40,139 bases of DNA, taken from IMG/VR virus record IMGVR_UViG_3300022700_000098, positions 1 through 40,139 of that record; one strand, 5' to 3'. Positions 24,682 through 32,161 of this stretch are shown here, piece by piece. This DNA comes from a virus. The stretch's first letter is position 1, and each line of letters opens with the position of its first letter. Below the pieces are notes generated by a model. It did not search any database and was not told the origin of the DNA. It saw nothing but the letters and a program-made list of their open reading frames with translations. A program made the translations under genes and the position numbers.

Positions 24682-26493
24682 ATGCCAAAGATCAAAAAGT
24701 CCAGACAAAAAAGAGATCTTGCTTCACGCAGGACCTTTATCGAAGACGAATCAAACAACTCCCCCTTCTATTTCAACGTAACAAAGATCGGGGAAGAGTT
24801 CAACTTGGGAAAAAACGGCTTCATTATCAACGGAAGCCAAAACTTAGCCTCTGGCGCGGAAGTTCAGATTGAGATCACCGATTCTAGAGGCGATGTTATC
24901 TACCATGAAATTCGTCCATACACCGAAGGCGTGTCCCGTGTTGTTGGCGTGTATGTATACGAAGACACTCCGGTGGGCCAAGGGCAGATAACAATCCTAT
25001 CCGAAGCTATTCGGCAAAAGAACGGGAATCCTGTTCCGGAAGACCAGAGAGGAAAGCTTAATCTAAAGTGGACGAAAGACATAAACGTTAATCCAAACGA
25101 GTTTAATACCGACGTTATACGTTTTGTTCGTCCTCCGGAGATTATCGTAAACGATGAAGAGTACGTAAAGAAAAATCCAAACTTCGCGTCCCCAGAAGCA
25201 GCAACCGAGCGTCTTGGAAATACAGAGTATATTCCAGAAGACGTTGAGTTTGACCCGGAGTTCGAAGATAACACTACGTTTCCGCTTCTTATTGCCGACG
25301 ATGTAGATGTTCCCTCTGTGAGTTTCAAGTATTACCCACCGCAGTGGTCCTACGACTACTACAACTTAGTTGCCAATGGTTTTGATTGGGAAACAACAAT
25401 GGAAGGGGAAGAGTTCTACATTTCTAAAGACGGAATCAAGTCTATAGACGAAAATACCGGAGAGGTCACGTTAGAACGCCAACTTCCAAAAGACGAAGAC
25501 CTTGTTCTTCGAATTGAAGAGGTCATAAACAACACCTTGGCTAGAGTTAGCGTTGTAAGTGACGCGTATGAAGAATTTCAGACGAAGTTTGAAGTGGATA
25601 CCCGAAGATACTTTATGCTCTACCAAAGAGAAGCGCAGTTTTTTGAAGAGACGAAGCGGGCATATTTCAAAAACCTTCAGCTTGGGTTCATCCAGACGCT
25701 TACAGGTGCAGCATATAGGGCCAAGGTCTATAACAGACTTCGCGGAGAAAACGAAAGCTACTCGTTTGTTGGAGACTTTGAAGTTGAGCCCATTGAGCTT
25801 TTAAGCGATTCAAGAGAAGATCGGTTGAAACTTGTTGAGCCTGTTGGAATACTTGATTCTAGATTTGAGCTTGACGAATTTTTTGATTCCGGCCCGAATT
25901 CAACGGTTTCTTTCGATGAAGACGAACTTAAAAACTCTTTGAAAATAAGCCCTCAATCTTCGTCTTCAAGCGAGTATGAAGTGTTTGTTGACTTTTCAAA
26001 TCCCAACCTTCAACAGTTTCAATTTTTCAACTACTCTGAATATACACTTTCATTTCAAACTCAATTCAAGTCCGACTCACCTAAAGATACAAAGCTAAAA
26101 ACGGTGCTTTCAGGTGCCGCTTTTGAAAATACAGAGAGGGAAATTGGTTCAATCGACCTGAAAAACGAAACGTATCACTACGAAGAAGTAAGTACAAACT
26201 TCTTCCCTCTTAGAAGCGCAAACGTACGGCAGCCCCCCGATTCGGTAAACGAAGACAAGAGTTTTCGGATTACGTTTAAGGTCGAAGATACAGAGGGTCT
26301 AGACTGGAATTGGTTTTTGAGAGATATTCGGCTCCAACCAGCACAGGAAGCCGGGTTTAGCCCGGATTACACAATCTTGAAGGTGGAGGTAGACACAGAT
26401 AAATATAATCTTCGTGAAATCGACAACCTTCAATACAAGGTTGACCTGTTTGATATTGACGGGAACAAGGCCGGGGTGTTTCTTGAAAGTTAA
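24682..26493 (+). CDS. Large virion structural protein (tail/baseplate)
   Basis: This 603-aa protein has a basic N-terminus (MPKIKKSRQKRDLASRRTFI) followed by a beta-rich domain (KNGFIINGSQNLASGAEVQIEI, VYVYEDTPVGQGQITIL) resembling an adhesin or Ig-like module. The middle has an acidic linker and YYPPQWSYDYYN; the C-terminal 200 residues contain a jelly-roll-like carbohydrate-binding pattern (EYTLSFQTQFKS, then FRITFKVEDTEG, then WFLRDIRLQP). I do not recognise a named T4 gene. The stop overlaps the 3' end of the minus-strand DUF1289 gene by four bases, so transcription converges here. Confidence 0.7.
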   Translation: MPKIKKSRQKRDLASRRTFIEDESNNSPFYFNVTKIGEEFNLGKNGFIINGSQNLASGAEVQIEITDSRGDVIYHEIRPYTEGVSRVVGVYVYEDTPVGQGQITILSEAIRQKNGNPVPEDQRGKLNLKWTKDINVNPNEFNTDVIRFVRPPEIIVNDEEYVKKNPNFASPEAATERLGNTEYIPEDVEFDPEFEDNTTFPLLIADDVDVPSVSFKYYPPQWSYDYYNLVANGFDWETTMEGEEFYISKDGIKSIDENTGEVTLERQLPKDEDLVLRIEEVINNTLARVSVVSDAYEEFQTKFEVDTRRYFMLYQREAQFFEETKRAYFKNLQLGFIQTLTGAAYRAKVYNRLRGENESYSFVGDFEVEPIELLSDSREDRLKLVEPVGILDSRFELDEFFDSGPNSTVSFDEDELKNSLKISPQSSSSSEYEVFVDFSNPNLQQFQFFNYSEYTLSFQTQFKSDSPKDTKLKTVLSGAAFENTEREIGSIDLKNETYHYEEVSTNFFPLRSANVRQPPDSVNEDKSFRITFKVEDTEGLDWNWFLRDIRLQPAQEAGFSPDYTILKVEVDTDKYNLREIDNLQYKVDLFDIDGNKAGVFLES

Positions 26494-26642
26494 TTTTGGT
26501 CTTCGAGCCGTTTCATTATCTCTTCTCTCTTTTCTTCACTTAGATTTGACCAATTAGTTATTTCCTCAATGGTTCTACCGCATCCTCTACAGGTTGCGGT
26601 TTTTTTATTTATGTCACATACATTTATGCAAGGAGACTTCAT
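26490..26642 (-). CDS. DUF1289 family small cysteine protein
   Basis: This 50-aa protein on the minus strand runs from ATG at 26642 to TAA at 26490. It matches the DUF1289 pattern closely: SPCINVCDIN near the start, C-R-G-C-G-R-T-I-E-E-I, then W and an acidic helix. Four cysteines (C5, C9, C18, C21) probably bind a metal. DUF1289 proteins are common in bacteria, where their function is unknown. It is the only well-supported gene on this strand. It converges with the 603-aa structural gene (four-base overlap) and is divergent from the ParB-like gene, with both starts close to the AT-rich element at 26648-26678. It looks like an added (moron-type) gene. Confidence 0.82.
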   Translation of the reverse strand: MKSPCINVCDINKKTATCRGCGRTIEEITNWSNLSEEKREEIMKRLEDQN

Positions 26643-26647
26643 AATAG

Positions 26648-26678
26648 CTTCAACTTCTATATATTTATAGGTGTAAGG
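26648..26678. promoter_or_regulatory. Candidate divergent promoter element
   Basis: The + strand reads TATATATTTATAGGTGTAAGG (26658-26678), similar to the element at 14823. The minus strand reads TATATAGAAGTTGAAG (26663 to 26648), similar to the TATATATAAAGTGAAG element. The partly palindromic TATATATTTATA core could serve the DUF1289 gene on one side and the ParB-like gene on the other. Confidence 0.4.
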
Positions 26679-26688
26679 CGAGTTTACA

Positions 26689-28647
26689 TTGAATAAATAC
26701 CAAACACAAAGGAAAAGTATAGTGAGCTTAGAAGATTTTTCAAAAAAGATTGCGGCCCAAGTTTTAAGTGAGATTAAACGAGAGGATATGCCTCAAGTTG
26801 ACGACGGTAAAACCCAAGACGTTGTAAGCGTCTTGGAAAACAACGGCGTCTTGGTTACAAGGGAAAAGATTTCCCCAACCGAACTTGAAAGTTTCCAAGA
26901 CGATTATAGTTCTGAAAAGGTTGACTCGTTGAAAGAAAAAATCAAAAAGGAGGGTAAAGTTCGCACGGTTTTTGTGTCCGAAGACTACAAGGTAGTGGAC
27001 GGGCACCACCGGGCAATCGCCGCTACACAAATTTCCGAAGAAAACGGAGGGAACGTGCGTCTTCCGATTGTGCGCGTTCACCTTTCCGGAGAAAGTGCGG
27101 TTGAACAGGTTCGAGACGCTGTAAATAAGGTGAATGAAAATACCGACGAGTTAGATCACGTCGTTGTATACTCAGGAGTTTTTCAGCCGTTTCACAAAGG
27201 GCACTACAACATCTATGAAAACCTTGTTGAGAAATTTGGAGTCCACAATGTATATCTCGCTACAAGCGACAGAACAAACGAGTCAAACCCCCTTTCCTTT
27301 AGCGATAAGAGAAAAGTAATCACCCGGATGTACCCGATCCCAGAGCAACAGATCCATGAGGTTGAAAACAGTTGGAACCCAACAGAGGTTTTAGAAGGGC
27401 ACGACGAAGAAGGTACCGTATTTGTTGCCGCTCTTGGAGAAAGCGACGTTAAGAAGCTAAAGGAGTCCGAAGACGTTTCCGACCTATTTGAAGAGTATGA
27501 TTCTTCGGACCTAAAACCATACAAGGAGCAATCCTATTACTACGAAGTAGAAGACGCAAACTTGACAATCCAAGAAACGTCTGTAGAGGATTCTAAGATT
27601 TCGAAGATATTTTCAAGCTCTGACGTTGAAGACAAGACGAAGAAAGAGGTGTTCAAAGAGCTATTTGGTTCTTTTGATGAAACGGTGTTTTCTCTTATGA
27701 ACGACCGCTTTGACTCAAAAATTGTTCAAGATCAAGTCTTTGAGAAGTTCCTAAAAGAGACGAAGGGAAACATCGGGGGCGTGGTTCAAAAGACAAAGAA
27801 GATGCTTTCTGAAGCCTCTACAACGTCTCTCGTACCCGTTGACGACGGACCTACAACTTGGTGGGGAGAACAAGACCTGTACGACGAATATCATGAAGAG
27901 TTTGCAAATAAGATCGGTTGGGAGTTTTTGACCGACATCGGAAGAGCAGACGAAGATCAAGAGCTAAAAACCGATGGTCTTCCGTTTGACTCCTTTTACC
28001 CAACAGGAGCAAGCGGTTCTACGCCTGTTGAGAACCCCGAGACAATTTATTACCCATTTGTGAACGCTTTGGCAAGCGGATTGGGATATGAAATTATCGA
28101 TTACTTAGGGAGCGAAGTTGCTCCCAATTACGAACCGTCCACGGACCCTAGAGATAACGTCGAAGTAGAAAGCGGAAGACTTGCACAGCTTAAATCGCAA
28201 GCCGGATCTGTTGAACAGGTAAATTCTCCGTCTGATTATACAAAAACAATCCGCTGGCACGGAGAGAGCGATACAGAAGTGGCAAACGTTCTTGGAGAAT
28301 CCATTCGCCGTGGACACATGAAAAAGGTTGCAACCGGAAGAGAGGTTGCAATCTACCCGATTTCTAGTCACGGCCCGACGATGAAAGAAAAAATCATTCA
28401 AGAGGCCCTTTGTGAAAAGTTTGGGAGAAAAAATGTGTATCTCGTTGAAAGACAAAACGTTAAGGCCAAGGTTCAAAGAATCCTTGAACGACAAGATCTT
28501 GACAGGGATTCGGTCGTGTACGTGACCGATGAAAGTGGGGAGCAAAAGCTAAACCAGAAGAAGGCGTTTGCACCGTATAAATCCAAGGGGGTTAAGGAGC
28601 CAATTTCAGAGAAAAGATATGTCCTCAACGAAAACGACTTGATTTAA
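26689..28647 (+). CDS. ParB-like plus nucleotidyltransferase multidomain protein
   Basis: This 652-aa protein has several domains. Residues 1-40 are helical with AAQVLSEIKRE, an L-S-E motif like the repeated N-terminal module of the small proteins. Residues about 45-140 look like a ParB/sulfiredoxin-type domain (LKEKIKKEGKVRTVFVSEDYKVV, then D104-G-H-H-R108). Residues about 155-290 form a cytidylyltransferase/NMN-adenylyltransferase-like domain with GVFQPFH169-K-G-H172 (HxGH, nucleotide binding) and LSFSDKRKVITRM. The C-terminal 270 residues include WWGEQDLYDEYHEEF and a second alpha/beta region (EVAIYPISSHGPTMKEK, KKFGRKNVYLVER-like) that I cannot name. The start is TTG 26689; a GTG 11 codons further on is possible. 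The role may be nucleotide/NAD metabolism or DNA-linked catalysis; substrates are not visible. Confidence 0.75.
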   Translation: MNKYQTQRKSIVSLEDFSKKIAAQVLSEIKREDMPQVDDGKTQDVVSVLENNGVLVTREKISPTELESFQDDYSSEKVDSLKEKIKKEGKVRTVFVSEDYKVVDGHHRAIAATQISEENGGNVRLPIVRVHLSGESAVEQVRDAVNKVNENTDELDHVVVYSGVFQPFHKGHYNIYENLVEKFGVHNVYLATSDRTNESNPLSFSDKRKVITRMYPIPEQQIHEVENSWNPTEVLEGHDEEGTVFVAALGESDVKKLKESEDVSDLFEEYDSSDLKPYKEQSYYYEVEDANLTIQETSVEDSKISKIFSSSDVEDKTKKEVFKELFGSFDETVFSLMNDRFDSKIVQDQVFEKFLKETKGNIGGVVQKTKKMLSEASTTSLVPVDDGPTTWWGEQDLYDEYHEEFANKIGWEFLTDIGRADEDQELKTDGLPFDSFYPTGASGSTPVENPETIYYPFVNALASGLGYEIIDYLGSEVAPNYEPSTDPRDNVEVESGRLAQLKSQAGSVEQVNSPSDYTKTIRWHGESDTEVANVLGESIRRGHMKKVATGREVAIYPISSHGPTMKEKIIQEALCEKFGRKNVYLVERQNVKAKVQRILERQDLDRDSVVYVTDESGEQKLNQKKAFAPYKSKGVKEPISEKRYVLNENDLI

Positions 28648-28676
28648 CCTAAATCACACTCGAATGGTCTTTTCAC

Positions 28677-28693
28677 TATTTATAAAGTGAAGA
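28677..28693 (+). promoter_or_regulatory. Candidate late promoter element
   Basis: TATTTATAAAGTGAAGA lies 22 bases before the ATG at 28716 and matches the element at 37692 at 16 of 17 positions. An inverted repeat (TTCACT ... AGTGAA) surrounds its core, so a small hairpin is also possible. Confidence 0.55.
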
Positions 28694-28715
28694 TGAATTT
28701 AAAAACACAAACGTT

Positions 28716-29363
28716 ATGCCAGATAAAAAAGACATGATTACGACCCCGCAAGAGCGGGATGCACTTTACGAAATCCTCAAAGGAGAAAACCCCGCAGACG
28801 AAGAGCTTCAAATTGGGTTTGATGAAAATTCGTCCACAAACGTGAGGGTCAAAGAAATTGTTCCCGAAGGCGTTGAACCCGGCGACACGTGGAGAGACGA
28901 CAAGGGAGATCTTTGGGAACGAAAAGAAGGATACTCAATCCGTCACGGAAAATCAACCGAGTCTCTTGGTACTCCGCTCTTTTGTCCGGAATGTGGTTCG
29001 ATCATGAACCACAGAAACGACAAAAAGGCATACAAAATCCACGGGCATTGCTTTGACTGCCAGATTGAGTTTGAATCTACACTTCGAGCACGGGGTGAGT
29101 ATGAGCTTTATCACAAAAAGCGTACTATCAAAAACATAGAGTCTTGGCTTGAAGACCAGAAAAAAGAGTTCCAAGAGTTCTTGGAAAGTCAAAAAGGAGA
29201 CGACGAATACGTACAGAACCCGCAAGGACGAATGGAGGTCTGGTCCGGAGGGCCGGATGTAGATCAGCTTCGAGAGGACTTTGAAGAGTTTGTGTCTCTA
29301 TACGAAGAGAAGATCGAGAACTTAAAAGAAGAGGTTGCACAACTTGAAGAAGAAAAGCAGTAG
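28716..29363 (+). CDS. Zinc-ribbon and coiled-coil phage protein
   Basis: This 215-aa protein has a central zinc-ribbon pattern: CPECGS at about residue 90, then IHGHCFDC about 22 residues later, giving two CxxC pairs. An amphipathic, E/K-rich region follows (about 140-215), ending in a coiled coil (EEKIENLKEEVAQLEEEKQ). The segment FCPECGSIMNHRNDKKAYKIHGHCFDCQI resembles a conserved phage protein I have seen in marine T4-like genomes, but I cannot assign a function. The start ATG 28716 has no Shine-Dalgarno (ACAAACGTT). A regulatory or assembly role is possible. Confidence 0.7.
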   Translation: MPDKKDMITTPQERDALYEILKGENPADEELQIGFDENSSTNVRVKEIVPEGVEPGDTWRDDKGDLWERKEGYSIRHGKSTESLGTPLFCPECGSIMNHRNDKKAYKIHGHCFDCQIEFESTLRARGEYELYHKKRTIKNIESWLEDQKKEFQEFLESQKGDDEYVQNPQGRMEVWSGGPDVDQLREDFEEFVSLYEEKIENLKEEVAQLEEEKQ

Positions 29364-29432
29364 TTGGTGATTTGTCAAAACCAACGTCTTCGCTGGTTAC
29401 TTTAAAATTTCAAAGAAACGCGGAACTATACG

Positions 29433-29660
29433 ATGGAAATTTCCATCCTTTTGGAAATTCTAAAATTAGGAACAGGACCAGCGGTTGCGGCTGTCGTGGC
29501 TTATTGGCTAAAGAAGACAATGGACCGCAGAGACTACTGGAGGGACAAGTATCTCTCTTTGCGAGACCAAAGAGACAAAGAAAGCAGAGAACGCAAAATC
29601 GAGCAAGAAAATACGATTGAGGTCTTACAAAAGCTTCTTGAAGAAGCCAATAAAGATTAG
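29433..29660 (+). CDS. Small single-span membrane protein with coiled coil
   Basis: This 75-aa protein has an N-terminal hydrophobic stretch (ILLEILKLGTGPAVAAVVAYWL, about residues 5-26), long enough to span a membrane. A basic and then highly charged helix follows (RRDYWRDKYLSLRDQRDKESRE), probably cytoplasmic or coiled-coil. The architecture fits small phage membrane proteins such as holin-like or spanin-related proteins. The neighbouring genes at 30700 and 31043 are also membrane-anchored coiled-coil proteins, so a lysis-related role is plausible but unproved. Confidence 0.62.
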   Translation: MEISILLEILKLGTGPAVAAVVAYWLKKTMDRRDYWRDKYLSLRDQRDKESRERKIEQENTIEVLQKLLEEANKD

Positions 29661-29737
29661 TAAGTAACACAAGTAACGAAGACCAAAATCGAAAACATAG
29701 AAAAAGGCATATGGAGGCAAGCACTTTAAACATAAAC

Positions 29738-29750
29738 TATATGTAAAGAC
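29738..29750 (+). promoter_or_regulatory. Weak candidate promoter element
   Basis: TATATGTAAAGAC lies 26 bases before the ATG at 29777 in a 116-base gap that otherwise shows no gene. It is a shorter, weaker match to the recurring element. Confidence 0.3.
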
Positions 29751-29776
29751 AATATTCAATAACAAGAGACAGTATT

Positions 29777-30193
29777 ATGAACGAAATGCACCAAAAAATA
29801 CTCAAATTGCAATCAAAAATTTCTACCCGTCTTGAAAAGAAATACAACGACGGTTACGTGAATAATATCCCGTATACAAGTGAATCCATAGAAGTTCAAG
29901 ATGGGTGGAAAGTGCGACCTGTTATTGAGCAAGAAGATATCGACGGGTGGGTTGAAGAAGTAAAGCCAAATAGTAGCCTTCCTGTCCACCTACACCCGGA
30001 TAAGTCCGAGCTTGCAATTGTGGTCTCCGGAAGTGTTGAGTACACAGTAAAAGAGACAAGCAAAGTTCTTTCTTCTGGAGAGAGTATTTATATTCCTTGT
30101 AACGTTGAACACTCTGTTGAAAACGTCTCCGAAAAACAGTCCAAAATATTTGTTATCTATGAGCCGCCAATAGGTATAGAAAAGGATTCGTAA
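29777..30193 (+). CDS. Cupin-domain protein
   Basis: This 138-aa protein has a single cupin fold. The first conserved motif is LPVHLHPDKSELAIVVSGSVEY (about residues 73-94; H75 and H77, with E82 as candidate metal ligands). The second is GESIYIPCNVEHSVENVSE, with H112 as the usual second-motif histidine. Cupins bind a metal and are found in enzymes such as dioxygenases and isomerases or in sugar binding. Nothing in the sequence fixes the substrate. The 50-residue N-terminal region before the barrel is helical and basic. There is no signal peptide. It may modify a host small molecule or protein, as other phage auxiliary enzymes do. Confidence 0.78.
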   Translation: MNEMHQKILKLQSKISTRLEKKYNDGYVNNIPYTSESIEVQDGWKVRPVIEQEDIDGWVEEVKPNSSLPVHLHPDKSELAIVVSGSVEYTVKETSKVLSSGESIYIPCNVEHSVENVSEKQSKIFVIYEPPIGIEKDS

Positions 30194-30259
30194 GATTTGT
30201 TATTCATCATTTACTTACATCAATTTACCAGATAAAGTAAGCTAAAACCAACGAACATT

Positions 30260-30640
30260 ATGAAAAAACAGGAAATCAGAAATCTCATCCGAGAAGAAAT
30301 TTCAAGCATCTTAAATGAAGAGACCGAATACCAGAAGTATTTTCAGCAGATGATGGACGTATTCGGGATCGATTCCCCACAAGACCTTAGCGACAAACGA
30401 AAGAAGAAGTTTTTCGACTTTGTAAGTCTGGGGTGGGACGAAGAAACAGACACGACCGACCAAGAAGCTATCGAACAAGCTAAAGACTACGTTCAAGGCG
30501 AAGACGGGCTTAACGAGTCTTCATCAAGAAAGCTTGAATCCTTCAAACGAGCGGTTCGCCAGCTTATGAGTAAAAAGGGTCTAAGTAAACAAAAAGCAGT
30601 TCAAGAGGTCGTCAAAAAAGCTAAAAGACTTAAACGCTAG
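30260..30640 (+). CDS. Small protein with IIREE-type N-terminus and basic C-terminus
   Basis: This 126-aa protein begins MKKQEIRNLIREEISSILNE, the clearest example of the repeated N-terminal module, ending in L-N-E. A middle segment, YFQQMMDVFGIDSPQDLSD followed by KRKKKFFDFVSLGW, is a pattern I associate with small phage proteins that pair a short helix with a F-F-D-x-V element. The C-terminal third is basic (LMSKKGLSKQKAVQEVVKKAKRLKR) and could bind DNA. If the first 19 residues are a capsid-targeting segment, the mature part would be an internal DNA-binding protein; that is inference. Confidence 0.75.
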   Translation: MKKQEIRNLIREEISSILNEETEYQKYFQQMMDVFGIDSPQDLSDKRKKKFFDFVSLGWDEETDTTDQEAIEQAKDYVQGEDGLNESSSRKLESFKRAVRQLMSKKGLSKQKAVQEVVKKAKRLKR

Positions 30641-30699
30641 CTTCCTCCCATCAAGCGTCAAACGGGGGCGGCAACGAAAAACCAATACGGTGAAAAATT

Positions 30700-31062
30700 A
30701 TGACCGAAGCAATCAGACGTATAGGAAAAGTTATTATATCGTTCTTGAAGAAATCTTGGGAGTACATAGCCTTGGGATTGAGTATAATCTTAGGGTACAT
30801 GCTGTTTTTTGATGACTCCGCGAAAGAGAAGATTGAAAAGAGCCTTAGAAGGCAAAAAAGACTTGAAGATCAAGACGAAAACCTTCAAGATCAAGAAAAA
30901 AGTGTTGAATCTCAAAGACAAGACCTTGAAACCGATTTAAAAGATCTTGAAGAAGAAGAAAAAGAGATTCGAAAAGAGCTTCAAGAAAAACCGGAAGAGA
31001 AGAAAAATGAAGAAGACGTAAAGAAGTGGCTTCAAAAAAATTATGGCGAAAACAATGGTTAG
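30700..31062 (+). CDS. Membrane-anchored coiled-coil protein, candidate i-spanin
   Basis: This 120-aa protein has an N-terminal transmembrane segment at about residues 21-37 (YIALGLSIILGYMLFF), then about 65 residues of coiled coil rich in E, K, Q and D (QDENLQDQEKSVESQRQDLE). This is the topology of inner-membrane spanins (Rz type). The following gene overlaps it by 20 bases in another frame and encodes a secreted, membrane-tethered coiled-coil protein, as in overlapping spanin pairs. No lysozyme or amidase is in the window. Assignment rests on topology and gene arrangement, not sequence similarity. Confidence 0.62.
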   Translation: MTEAIRRIGKVIISFLKKSWEYIALGLSIILGYMLFFDDSAKEKIEKSLRRQKRLEDQDENLQDQEKSVESQRQDLETDLKDLEEEEKEIRKELQEKPEEKKNEEDVKKWLQKNYGENNG

Positions 31063-31477
31063 ACAAGGAATTTCTGTTTTGGCTTTTCTTCTGCTCTTTG
31101 TTCCTTTAACGTCTATGGGGCAAACGTCACCGTCTTCTACGGACAAAGATACTGTCTGTGTCCCGGTAGAGCAACTTGAACGGGTAAGGGACGATGTTCA
31201 AGAGCAGCAAAAGAAGATAGAAGACTTGAACAGACTAAAACGAAACCTAGAATCTCAGGTTCAAACCCTTAAAGCACTTCGAACCAAAGACAGCCTGCTC
31301 ATTGATATCAAAGACCGCAGAATCAAAAATCGAAATGAACTTCTTGAAGAGAAGCAAATTGAGATCCAAGGGTTAAGAGAGCAGGTAGAGTCTGCAAACA
31401 GAAGAAAGTGGCTCTACTTCGTTGGAGGGGCCGCCGCCGTTATCGGTTCTGCATATGTGGTCGGGCAGACAAATTGA
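31043..31477 (+). CDS. Secreted coiled-coil protein with C-terminal membrane segment, candidate spanin partner
   Basis: This 144-aa protein has an N-terminal signal-peptide-like segment (VLAFLLLFVPLTSMGQ, about residues 12-27) but no lipobox cysteine at the cut site. A coiled coil follows (about 45-120), and a C-terminal hydrophobic segment at about 126-141 (LYFVGGAAAVIGSAYVV). A single cysteine (C39, in DTVCVPVEQLE) precedes the coil; similar segments occur in Bacteroidota phage proteins. It overlaps the candidate i-spanin gene. A unimolecular spanin would have a lipoprotein signal and a C-terminal membrane anchor; this protein has only the second feature clearly. Confidence 0.6.
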   Translation: MAKTMVRQGISVLAFLLLFVPLTSMGQTSPSSTDKDTVCVPVEQLERVRDDVQEQQKKIEDLNRLKRNLESQVQTLKALRTKDSLLIDIKDRRIKNRNELLEEKQIEIQGLREQVESANRRKWLYFVGGAAAVIGSAYVVGQTN

Positions 31478-31549
31478 AACAAATAGTAATTGTATACAAA
31501 CGGTGTTACAACCAAGATACAAATTCACAACACAAAACAAAAAAGTAAT

Positions 31550-31879
31550 ATGAGAATCAACAGACGAAAAATTCGTAAACTTGTAGAACGAGAGGTTCGA
31601 AATCAAAAGCGGCGGTCTTCAAAAAGACAAATTGACGAGGCCGTGGGTGGAATGGTTGGGCTTCAACCGATTCACGACATGAGTTCTCCTTCAAGACAAG
31701 ACGACTTCACGTATAGAGGTCTTGAAGACATGAAACGGGGACAAATTGATATTGTTGCCGAGAGCATTGATGAAACAGTTTCTCTTCTCAAAGAAGCCGC
31801 AGACGGTTCGAACAACGATAAGATTTCAAGAATTGTGAAGCGACTTGGAGAGATTCGAGACGACATTGAAAATCTTTAA
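31550..31879 (+). CDS. Small protein with IIREE-like N-terminus and IDE/A cleavage-like site
   Basis: This 109-aa protein starts at ATG 31550 after an AAAGTAAT leader; an upstream in-frame ATG at 31490 would add 20 residues that look like untranslated leader. Residues 1-16, MRINRRKIRKLVEREV, are a basic variant of the repeated N-terminal module. Residues 27-32 read RQIDEAVGG, with I-D-E before A-V-G-G, which closely matches R-L-D-E before A-A-G-G in the protease at 39854 and fits the gp21 cleavage rule. The rest is helical and acidic. An internal head protein is plausible. Confidence 0.7.
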   Translation: MRINRRKIRKLVEREVRNQKRRSSKRQIDEAVGGMVGLQPIHDMSSPSRQDDFTYRGLEDMKRGQIDIVAESIDETVSLLKEAADGSNNDKISRIVKRLGEIRDDIENL

Positions 31880-31901
31880 AAAACAAACCAGATAAAGCGT
31901 C

Positions 31902-32144
31902 ATGTTTGGAAATATAGAGAAAGACCAACGGACTCAAAAAGAGAAAGAGCTATACAAAAGACTTGACGTAAACGGTGGTGGGATTGTCGTAAGTGGCGGC
32001 CCGTCCACCGCATTTGATCCGGATAAAGACACGTCAATGAAGAAGAAAAAAGCTGACCCCAATAACCCGCTTGAAAAAGACGAAGGTGAATCGTTTTGGG
32101 GAAGCACGATTAGAGAAAGTGAAAGGAAAATTCTTCACGGGTAA
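31902..32144 (+). CDS. Small hypothetical protein upstream of terminase
   Basis: This 80-aa protein is rich in K, D, G and P and probably largely disordered. It has no recognised motif except a glycine-rich segment (NGGGIVVSGGPSTAFDPDKD). It lies directly upstream of the large terminase gene, where T4 keeps the small terminase subunit (gene 16, about 164 aa), but it is half that size and lacks the expected helical content. I would not call it the small terminase on this evidence. Confidence 0.55.
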   Translation: MFGNIEKDQRTQKEKELYKRLDVNGGGIVVSGGPSTAFDPDKDTSMKKKKADPNNPLEKDEGESFWGSTIRESERKILHG

Positions 32145-32161
32145 AAAAAGAATTATCACTA

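Noticed and set aside
31902-32144. Small terminase subunit upstream of gene 17
   Set aside because: The position fits, but the 80-aa sequence is short, glycine/lysine-rich and lacks a helix-turn-helix or the helical core of gp16.
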